Positions 6,222 to 11,066 of a stretch of 11,066 nucleotides of DNA are shown piece after piece. Source of the DNA: Streptococcus sp. (GTDB taxonomy: Bacteria; Bacillota; Bacilli; Lactobacillales; Streptococcaceae). A program made the position numbers and the translations under genes. How positions within the stretch are numbered: the stretch's first letter is position 1; the number at the start of each line of letters is the position of its first letter. Location: contig JAPJPE010000036.1 in NCBI GenBank assembly GCA_030825825.1, forward strand, positions 1-11,066, written 5' to 3'. The notes below the pieces were generated by a model that did not search any database, was not told where the DNA came from, and saw only the letters and a list, made by a program, of their open reading frames with translations.

Positions 6222-6300
6222 ACTTATTCTAACAAACGCTAGTGAGAACCAGGATCTTTAAAAAACACATTCTATTTATGGTACCGAAGGTATCATTTTT
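6222..6300 (+). repeat. Right copy of the direct repeat, next to ruvB
   Basis: It contains the counterpart of 2911-2941 at 6235-6265 and the GGTACCGAAG block at 6280-6289. The hairpin core AC-GCTA-GT-GA at 6236-6245 matches the array at 2796-2926, but its left outer arm is degenerate. The ATG at 6242 lies inside this repeat and is not the ruvB start. The 6126-6300 gap otherwise holds only a possible lipoprotein promoter. Confidence 0.6.
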
Positions 6301-6309
6301 TGCTATAAT
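6301..6309 (+). promoter_or_regulatory. Extended -10 promoter of ruvB
   Basis: TGCTATAAT (6301-6309) is a perfect extended -10 element, which does not need a good -35 box; none is seen. Transcription should begin 6-8 nt downstream, at about 6315-6317, which is the ruvB start codon itself. Confidence 0.78.
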
Positions 6310-6316
6310 AGACTGT

Positions 6317-7315
6317 ATGAGTAGAATTTTAGACAATGAAATCATGGGCGATGAAGAGGCCGTTGAACGGACGTTGCGCCCGCAATATTTACATGAATAT
6401 ATTGGTCAAGATAAGGTCAAGGACCAGCTGAAAATCTTTATTGAGGCGGCTAAGCTTCGGGATGAAGCGCTGGATCATGTCCTTCTTTTTGGCCCTCCGG
6501 GGCTTGGAAAAACCACCATGGCCTTTGTCATCGCCAATGAACTGGGCGTCAATCTCAAGCAGACTTCTGGTCCTGTCATTGAAAAGGCCGGTGATTTGGT
6601 AGCTATCCTCAATGATCTAGAGCCGGGGGATGTCCTCTTTATCGATGAGATCCACCGTCTTCCTATGTCAGTCGAAGAAGTGCTTTACAGCGCCATGGAA
6701 GATTTTTACATCGACATTATGATTGGCGCTGGTGAGAGCAGCCGGAGTGTCCATCTGGACCTTCCTCCTTTCACTCTGATTGGGGCAACGACTCGAGCTG
6801 GTATGCTGTCCAATCCCTTGCGTGCTCGCTTTGGAATTACGGGGCACATGGAATACTATGAGCAGGATGATTTGACAGAGATTGTCGAGCGGACCGCCGA
6901 AATCTTTGAGATGGAAATTACCCACGAAGCTGCCGAAGAGCTTTCTCTTCGTAGTCGTGGGACCCCTCGGATTGCCAACCGTTTGCTCAAACGGGTGCGC
7001 GATTTTGCTCAGATCATGGGCGATGGCTTGATTGACGATACCATTACAGACAAGGCCCTCTCTATGCTGGATGTGGACCATGAAGGACTGGACTATGTCG
7101 ATCAAAAGATCCTGCGCACCATGATTGAAATGTACGGCGGTGGCCCGGTCGGGCTTGGGACTCTATCGGTCAATATTGCTGAAGAACGTGAAACTGTAGA
7201 AGATATGTATGAGCCTTACTTGATTCAAAAAGGCTTTATCATGCGGACCCGGACAGGGCGCGTGGCGACTCGCAAGGCTTATGAACACCTGGGTTATCCC
7301 TACAATGGAGACTAG
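6317..7315 (+). CDS. ruvB: Holliday junction branch migration ATPase RuvB
   Basis: RuvB is the hexameric AAA+ motor that, with RuvA, drives branch migration of Holliday junctions in recombination and repair. From ATG 6317 the protein is 332 residues, the normal streptococcal length, beginning MSRILDNEIMGDEE. Motifs in order: Walker A GPPGLGKT (59-66), Walker B LFIDEIHR (107-114), sensor 1 GATTRAG (156-162), arginine finger region NPLRARFG (166-173, R170), sensor 2 RGTPRIANR (214-222), and the C-terminal winged-helix DNA-binding domain (about 255-330, with YGGGPVGL and RTGRVAT). In-frame extension to 6242 runs into an intergenic repeat and is rejected. No ribosome site precedes ATG 6317, so the message seems leaderless. 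The next gene starts 6 nt after the stop. Confidence 0.97.
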   Translation: MSRILDNEIMGDEEAVERTLRPQYLHEYIGQDKVKDQLKIFIEAAKLRDEALDHVLLFGPPGLGKTTMAFVIANELGVNLKQTSGPVIEKAGDLVAILNDLEPGDVLFIDEIHRLPMSVEEVLYSAMEDFYIDIMIGAGESSRSVHLDLPPFTLIGATTRAGMLSNPLRARFGITGHMEYYEQDDLTEIVERTAEIFEMEITHEAAEELSLRSRGTPRIANRLLKRVRDFAQIMGDGLIDDTITDKALSMLDVDHEGLDYVDQKILRTMIEMYGGGPVGLGTLSVNIAEERETVEDMYEPYLIQKGFIMRTRTGRVATRKAYEHLGYPYNGD

Positions 7316-7321
7316 AAGAAG

Positions 7322-7888
7322 ATGCTGACGGAAGAAGCAATAGTAGAACAAATCCAAGCGGATCCGGAGATGATGACTGTTTTGGCTATCATTCGGGATC
7401 TCAACTTGGCAGATGCCTGGTTAGCGGCGGGCGCGGTGCGCAATTTCATCTGGAACCAGCTCTCTGGAAAACCAGGGTTTGACGCGACAACCGATATGGA
7501 TCTGGTCTTTTATGACCCTACGATCAGCTATGAGGAGACTCTGCAGATCGAGCAAGAATTAAAGAAGACCTATCCCCAGTACGCTTGGGAAGTGAAAAAT
7601 CAAGTCTATATGCACCAGCATAGTCCGGGGACGGCTCCTTATCGCAGTGCCTGTGATGCGGTTTCTAAATACCCCGAGCAGTGTACGGCTCTTGCGGTTC
7701 GCTTAAGGAAAGAGGGCCAGCTAGAACTCTTTCTCCCTTATGGGACAAAGGATATCGAAGACTTCATCGTTCAGCCAACTCCGCATTTTTTAGCCAGCCC
7801 AGAGCGTTTAGCGGTTTATACAGAGCGGATGAAAAAGAAAAATTGGCAGAGTAAATGGCCTCCATTAGAGGTTCGTTTTCCAAAATAG
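7322..7888 (+). CDS. Nucleotidyltransferase-family protein (NTP_transf_6/DUF925 type)
   Basis: The 188-residue protein looks like the bacterial family once called DUF925, predicted to have a nucleotidyltransferase fold. Supporting motifs are WLAAGAVRNFIWN at about residues 33-45 and TTDMDLVFYD at about 56-65, where the D-x-D pair would be the metal-binding acids. The C-terminal part has the family's tryptophan/proline-rich ending (KKKNWQSKWPPLEVRFP). Its substrate is unknown. It begins 6 nt after ruvB with only a weak GGAG (7307-7310) upstream, so it is probably translated from the ruvB transcript, and a terminator follows. In the gene order I recall for other streptococci, ruvB is followed more directly by the phosphatase gene. 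Confidence 0.82.
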   Translation: MLTEEAIVEQIQADPEMMTVLAIIRDLNLADAWLAAGAVRNFIWNQLSGKPGFDATTDMDLVFYDPTISYEETLQIEQELKKTYPQYAWEVKNQVYMHQHSPGTAPYRSACDAVSKYPEQCTALAVRLRKEGQLELFLPYGTKDIEDFIVQPTPHFLASPERLAVYTERMKKKNWQSKWPPLEVRFPK

Positions 7889-7894
7889 AGAAAC

Positions 7895-7928
7895 AGATCA
7901 GATTTGAAAAAGGAATCTGATTTTTCTT
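7895..7928 (+). terminator. Terminator after ruvB and the nucleotidyltransferase-family gene
   Basis: ATCAGATT (7897-7904) pairs perfectly with AATCTGAT (7914-7921), followed by TTTTTCTTT. Confidence 0.85.
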
Positions 7929-7969
7929 TAAAATGATGGAGCCACTTTGTCATCTTTCTGTCACATTTT

Positions 7970-7978
7970 TGTTATAAT
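7970..7978 (+). promoter_or_regulatory. Promoter of the ptp–MORN–oatA operon
   Basis: TGTTATAAT (7970-7978) is an extended -10 element. A TTGTCA at 7947-7952 is 20 nt upstream of the hexamer, too far for a normal -35. Transcription should start near 7985, leaving a leader of about 77 nt that contains a 9-bp hairpin (TGGTTTTCC 7992-8000 with GGAAAGCCA 8006-8014). Confidence 0.72.
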
Positions 7979-8061
7979 AGTAATAGTATGCTGGTTTTCC
8001 ATAGTGGAAAGCCAAGAGCTCAGCTAGGTTGGGCAGTCCGAACAAGGAGTTAGGTGGAATC

Positions 8062-8487
8062 ATGAAAAAAATCGTCTTTGTCTGCTTAGGAAATATTTGT
8101 CGGAGCCCCATGGCGGAGTTTGTCATGAAGGATTTGACGGATCAGTATGAGATTGAAAGTCGGGCCACCTCGAGCTGGGAACATGGCAATCCCATCCATC
8201 GGGGAACCCAGAAAATCTTTCAACAACACCAGGTCCCATATGATCCAGCCAAGACGTCCTTGCAGATCAAGGAAGAGGATTTTTACAACTTTGATTTGAT
8301 CCTAGGAATGGACGAAAACAATGTAGCAGATCTGAAGCGAATGGCTCCTGCAGGAACAGAACACAAGATTCATCTTTTTGCTGCTGAAAGTGTGCCAGAT
8401 CCTTGGTATACCGGTGATTTTGAGGAGACCTATTCCAGAGTTCTGACTGGCTGTAAGGCCTGGTTGGATCAGCTAGCAACTTCCTAA
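8062..8487 (+). CDS. Low-molecular-weight protein tyrosine phosphatase
   Basis: This 141-residue cytoplasmic enzyme removes phosphate from tyrosine in proteins. The P-loop C-L-G-N-I-C-R-S lies at residues 8-15, with C8 the nucleophile and R14 binding phosphate. The general-acid loop is DPWY at 113-116, with D113 as proton donor. Both are complete, so it should be active. I chose ATG 8062, which places the P-loop at the usual distance from the N-terminus. AAGGAG (8044-8049) is rather far upstream, but GGTGG (8053-8057) may help. A TTG start at 8029 would add unconserved residues. It is the first gene of an operon with the MORN protein and OatA, an order that I recall from other streptococci between ruvB and adhE. 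Its targets in the cell cannot be read from the sequence. Confidence 0.93.
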   Translation: MKKIVFVCLGNICRSPMAEFVMKDLTDQYEIESRATSSWEHGNPIHRGTQKIFQQHQVPYDPAKTSLQIKEEDFYNFDLILGMDENNVADLKRMAPAGTEHKIHLFAAESVPDPWYTGDFEETYSRVLTGCKAWLDQLATS

Positions 8488-8515
8488 GAGTTTGATATGT
8501 GAGAGAATACAGAAT

Positions 8516-8920
8516 ATGAAAGAATTTTATGAGACTTATAAGGTCTATCTAACACGAAAAAATTTAGAAATAGCAGCATTAGTCGTGATTATTCTATCTG
8601 CTTTGATGGTTTTCTTTTCAGCCATTCCAGGTCAGGGCGTCTTGACCCTGGATAAGGGGGCGATCCGTTACGACGGAAGTTTGGTCCGTGGCAAGATGAA
8701 TGGCAAGGGAACCGTCACCTTTAAAAATGGGGATACCTATACAGGTAACCTCGTCAACGGCTCTTTTAGCGGCTATGGTAAGTTTAAGTCCAAGGATGGT
8801 TGGACCTATGAAGGGCAGTTTGTTAACGGCCAGCCGGAGGGCAAAGGCACCTTGACCACAGAAGCCAACGTCGTATACAAAGGAACATTCAAGCAGGGGA
8901 TTTATCAAAATGCGCATTAA
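8516..8920 (+). CDS. Membrane-anchored MORN-repeat protein
   Basis: The 134-residue protein has a short positively charged N-terminus, one membrane segment at about residues 17-36, and then three full MORN repeats starting near residues 52, 75 and 98 (YDGSLVRGKMNGKG, YTGNLVNGSFSGYG, YEGQFVNGQPEGKG). A partial fourth starts at 121 (YKGTFKQG). MORN repeats form elongated beta-hairpin sheets that bind lipids or proteins. The charge pattern suggests that the repeats lie outside the membrane. I prefer ATG 8516 over a TTG at 8492; GAGAG at 8501-8505 is a modest ribosome site. The gene follows ptp by 28 nt and overlaps oatA by 11 nt, so translation is probably coupled. A role in the cell envelope with OatA is inferred from this linkage only. 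Confidence 0.88.
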   Translation: MKEFYETYKVYLTRKNLEIAALVVIILSALMVFFSAIPGQGVLTLDKGAIRYDGSLVRGKMNGKGTVTFKNGDTYTGNLVNGSFSGYGKFKSKDGWTYEGQFVNGQPEGKGTLTTEANVVYKGTFKQGIYQNAH

Positions 8921-10712
8921 ATGGTTTTCACTAGTCCGTGTTACAGGACTCTTATTGGTATTGCTTTACCATTTCTTCCAAAAAGCCTTTCCTGGAGGCT
9001 TCATTGGGGTAGATATTTTCTTCACCTTCTCAGGATTTTTGATTACAGCGCTCTTGATCGATGAATTTGCGCGCAAGCAAGGAATCGACTACCTGGCATT
9101 CTTGAAACGGCGCTTTTACCGGATCGTACCACCCCTTGTCTTTATGGTCTTGGTCGTGATGCCCTTTACCTTTTTGGTCCAACGGGACTACGTGGCTGGT
9201 ATTGGGACTCAGATTGCGGCGGTCTTCGGTTTTGTGACCAATTTCTTTGAGATGGCAACGGGTGGTAGTTACGAAAGTAACTTCATTCCCCATCTCTTCC
9301 TTCATACCTGGAGTTTGGCCCTAGAAGTGCATTACTATGTGCTCTGGGCACTTTTGGCATGGTTCTTGGCTAAGCGTGCTAAGACGGTTGGGAAATACCG
9401 AGGTATGCTCTTCCTGGCGTCCAGCGGACTCTTTCTCTTCACCTTCTTGTCCATGTTCATCCGCGCCTTTCTGACAGCTAATTTCTCCACCATCTATTTT
9501 TCTAGCTTCACTCACATCTTCCCCTTCTTTGCGGGATCATGCCTAGCAACGGTGACAGGGATTGCCAATGTCAGCCCGAACTTTACAAAGCTGGTGCAGT
9601 CTTGGAGCATGAAAAAGACCTTATCGGTCTTGGGTGGAAGCTTTGCCTTCTTGTTTGTGCTCAATCTTTTCTTGCCATTTGATAGCTTGTGGACCTATCT
9701 ATTTGGCTTTTTAGCAGCGACAATCGCAGCCTGTGCCATGATTCTGTCGGCCCGCATTTTCCATGAGAAGACGCCAAATAAAAAAGAGCCGGCAATCCTT
9801 AATTTTCTTGCGGATACCAGTTATGGCGTTTATCTTTTCCACTGGCCTTTCTTTATCATCTTCTCTCAACATTTGGGAAATATGATGGCAGCCCTTGTGA
9901 CGACGATCGTTTCCTTGATTCTAACGGCTCTGTCCTTCTATATTTTGGAGCCAACCATTGCAGGCAAGGAGCCTCGTGTCTTTGGTATGAAGATGGATCT
10001 TAGCTTTTTGACCAAGCCGATCTTTTACCTCATGATTCCATTAGCTCTCTTGATGATCGGGATCTCTGCCTTTGCACCAACAGTCGGAGCTTTTGATGAG
10101 AGTTTGGTGGTGAGTGGTCTAAATCAAGCAGATAGCAAAATGCAGGTCACACGGACGCAGGTGGACAATGCGACGGCAACAGACTATAACGTCTCAAATG
10201 GTGTGACCATGATCGGTGATTCCGTTAACTTGCGAGCGCAGGACTACCTGACTAAAGCGATCCCGGGTATCCAGATCGATGCAGTGGTGAGCCGTCAGTT
10301 GGAAAATGGAATGAAGGTCTTTGAAACCGATATCTCCAACAAAGTTCTCCTAAAAAATGTGGTCATTGCCCTAGGAACCAATACGGTAAGCAACTACAAA
10401 GAATTGCTGGATCAGTATGTTGAGAAACTTCCAAAAGGCCGTCGCTTGATCCTTGTGACACCATATGATGGTCGCTATGCCAACGATCAGTCCAGTGAAT
10501 CGGTTCAAACGCGTCTTTATGAGTTGGAACTAGCCAAGAAATACGACTTTATCACGATTGCGGACTGGTACCAAGTGGCAATTGAAAATCCAAACATTTG
10601 GGTGGGAACAGACTCTGTTCACTTCAATATGGAAACCAATGGTGGGGAACTCTATGCTCAAACAGTCAAAGAAGCCCTTGATAAGGCCGAAAAAGGTCCG
10701 GTCAAGAAGTAA
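8910..10712 (+). CDS. oatA: OatA-type peptidoglycan O-acetyltransferase
   Basis: OatA acetylates the C6 hydroxyl of N-acetylmuramic acid, giving resistance to lysozyme; the pneumococcal homologue is also called Adr. The 600-residue protein has two parts. Residues 1 to about 395 form a multi-pass acyltransferase-3 membrane domain, with LLYHFF (18-23, H21), GVDIFFTFSGFLIT (33-46), KRRFYRIVPP (66-75), HTWSLALEVHYY (132-143) and YLFHWP (308-313). After the last membrane segment (about 370-390) comes an extracellular SGNH esterase-like domain, with GDSVN (436-440, S438 nucleophile), ALGTN (487-491) and DSVH (568-571, D568 and H571 completing the triad). All catalytic residues are present. AGGGGA (8895-8900) lies 9 nt before ATG 8910, inside the end of the MORN gene, and the two frames overlap by 11 nt. 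Confidence 0.94.
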   Translation: MRIKWFSLVRVTGLLLVLLYHFFQKAFPGGFIGVDIFFTFSGFLITALLIDEFARKQGIDYLAFLKRRFYRIVPPLVFMVLVVMPFTFLVQRDYVAGIGTQIAAVFGFVTNFFEMATGGSYESNFIPHLFLHTWSLALEVHYYVLWALLAWFLAKRAKTVGKYRGMLFLASSGLFLFTFLSMFIRAFLTANFSTIYFSSFTHIFPFFAGSCLATVTGIANVSPNFTKLVQSWSMKKTLSVLGGSFAFLFVLNLFLPFDSLWTYLFGFLAATIAACAMILSARIFHEKTPNKKEPAILNFLADTSYGVYLFHWPFFIIFSQHLGNMMAALVTTIVSLILTALSFYILEPTIAGKEPRVFGMKMDLSFLTKPIFYLMIPLALLMIGISAFAPTVGAFDESLVVSGLNQADSKMQVTRTQVDNATATDYNVSNGVTMIGDSVNLRAQDYLTKAIPGIQIDAVVSRQLENGMKVFETDISNKVLLKNVVIALGTNTVSNYKELLDQYVEKLPKGRRLILVTPYDGRYANDQSSESVQTRLYELELAKKYDFITIADWYQVAIENPNIWVGTDSVHFNMETNGGELYAQTVKEALDKAEKGPVKK

Positions 10713-10763
10713 AAATGCTTCTCTGAAACTGAAACAAAACAAATCCTAACAAAATAAAACAAA

Positions 10764-10798
10764 AAGCAACTTTTTACTTGTAAAAAGCTGCTTATTTT
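10764..10798 (+). terminator. Terminator of the ptp–MORN–oatA operon
   Basis: AAGCA (10764-10768) and TGCTT (10789-10793), then CTTTTTA (10770-10776) and TAAAAAG (10781-10787), form a stem with one A/C mismatch and loop CTTG, followed by ATTTT. It is 52 nt after the oatA stop. Confidence 0.75.
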
Positions 10799-10808
10799 AG
10801 TAAGATTA

Positions 10809-10824
10809 AGAAAACGCTTACAAA
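10809..10824 (+). promoter_or_regulatory. CcpA cre-like site
   Basis: AGAAAACGCTTACAAA fits the core of the catabolite-response element (GAAA-x-CG-x-TT-x-CA). It lies about 160 nt upstream of the promoter at 10970-10998, so it would act at a distance or be secondary. Confidence 0.55.
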
Positions 10825-10843
10825 AATCAATTGAAAACATCTC

Positions 10844-10955
10844 TTTGTGAAGAAAAAATTTTTTTAATTATTTTTTCACAATTTTGCTAGATAATTGCTT
10901 TAACAGCAATAGGATTGATAAAGGTTTCACAAACTTCAAAAAATTCTTTGTGAAA
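10844..10955. promoter_or_regulatory. Cluster of TTGTGAA/TTCACAA half-sites (Rex-like) in AT-rich DNA
   Basis: TTTGTGAA (10844-10851) and TTCACAA (10875-10881) face each other across 23 nt of A/T tracts. TTTCACAAA (10925-10933) and TTTGTGAAA (10947-10955) form a perfect 9-bp inverted repeat across 13 nt. The half-sites match the Rex operator, but the spacing is not the standard 4 nt, so they may be auxiliary sites or hairpin arms. A small inverted repeat ATTGCT-ttaac-AGCAAT lies at 10894-10910. Confidence 0.5.
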
Positions 10956-10969
10956 GTTGCTTGGAAGTG

Positions 10970-10998
10970 TTTACAAAAATCTCAAAATAGAGTACAAT
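10970..10998 (+). promoter_or_regulatory. Promoter for the gene beyond the right edge (probably adhE)
   Basis: TTTACA (10970-10975) and TACAAT (10993-10998) are separated by 17 nt. A cre-like sequence, TGGAAGTGTTTACAAA (10962-10977), overlaps the -35 box. No start codon with a ribosome site appears before 11066, so the leader is at least 60 nt and the gene starts outside the window. adhE is inferred from the Rex-type operator and from the usual gene order after oatA in streptococci. Confidence 0.75.
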
Positions 10999-11002
10999 TA
11001 TA

Positions 11003-11020
11003 TTGTGAAATAATTAACAA
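11003..11020. promoter_or_regulatory. Rex operator at the transcription start
   Basis: TTGTGAAATAATTAACAA matches the Rex palindrome TTGTGAA-N4-TTCACAA at every position but one (A for C in the right half). It lies just after the -10 box, over the expected transcription start, where a repressor sensing NADH/NAD+ would block initiation and release it when NADH is high. This is typical of alcohol-dehydrogenase genes. Confidence 0.68.
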
Positions 11021-11066
11021 ATCGAAATTTCTTACACTATTCTTGAAAGTTTCTGAAAACAGGAAA

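Noticed and set aside
2796..6300. Insertion sequence or integrative element around the lipoprotein genes
   Set aside because: No transposase, integrase or terminal inverted repeats were seen. Only direct flanking repeats support insertion, so this is kept as a finding rather than a mobile element call.
6242..6316. Extended RuvB starting at ATG 6242 (357 residues)
   Set aside because: The extra 25 residues are encoded by an intergenic repeat and the ruvB promoter; the 332-residue form has the family's normal start.
8029..8061. TTG 8029 as the phosphatase start
   Set aside because: The added residues are not family-like and the P-loop would lie too far from the N-terminus; ATG 8062 fits.

Overview
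The window looks like a chromosomal segment of a Streptococcus, most likely an oral species of the mitis/sanguinis/parasanguinis type. The evidence is the aga-type PTS–agaS–galM order, a RuvB close to the streptococcal form, the ptp–MORN–oatA cluster leading to what looks like an adhE promoter, AT-rich intergenic DNA, AGGAGG-type ribosome sites and a CiaR-type small RNA gene. The species cannot be fixed from the sequence alone. No rRNA, tRNA, CRISPR array, phage gene or transposase was seen.

Layout. (1) Positions 1-2635, plus strand: the end of an amino-sugar/galactose uptake and catabolism operon. It holds the C-terminus of a mannose-family PTS EIIA, then agaS (SIS-domain sugar-phosphate isomerase/deaminase) and galM (aldose 1-epimerase), closed by a terminator. 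(2) Positions 2660-2791: a compact small RNA gene with a CiaR-type direct repeat exactly 10 nt before its -10 box, anti-Shine-Dalgarno motifs and a strong terminator; it fits the streptococcal csRNA family. (3) Positions 2796-3021: a non-coding run of short hairpins that share one architecture, with compensatory base changes between copies. A degenerate copy lies about 3.3 kb away, next to ruvB. (4) Positions 3028-6142, minus strand: three genes for related secreted lipoproteins of unknown function. The first two to be transcribed form an operon (6086 to 4620); the third (4376 to 3069) has its own promoter and two copies of the domain. A 49-bp terminator segment is repeated almost exactly after the second and third genes. 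(5) Positions 6301-7928, plus strand: ruvB, apparently on a leaderless mRNA, and a nucleotidyltransferase-family gene. (6) Positions 7970-10798, plus strand: a three-gene operon of low-molecular-weight tyrosine phosphatase, membrane-anchored MORN-repeat protein and OatA-type peptidoglycan O-acetyltransferase. (7) Positions 10799-11066: a regulatory region with cre-like sites, TTGTGAA/TTCACAA Rex-type sites and a good promoter, most likely for adhE just beyond the edge.

The least-described parts are the lipoprotein trio and the hairpin array beside it. Every family assignment here rests on reading motifs; no database search was possible.
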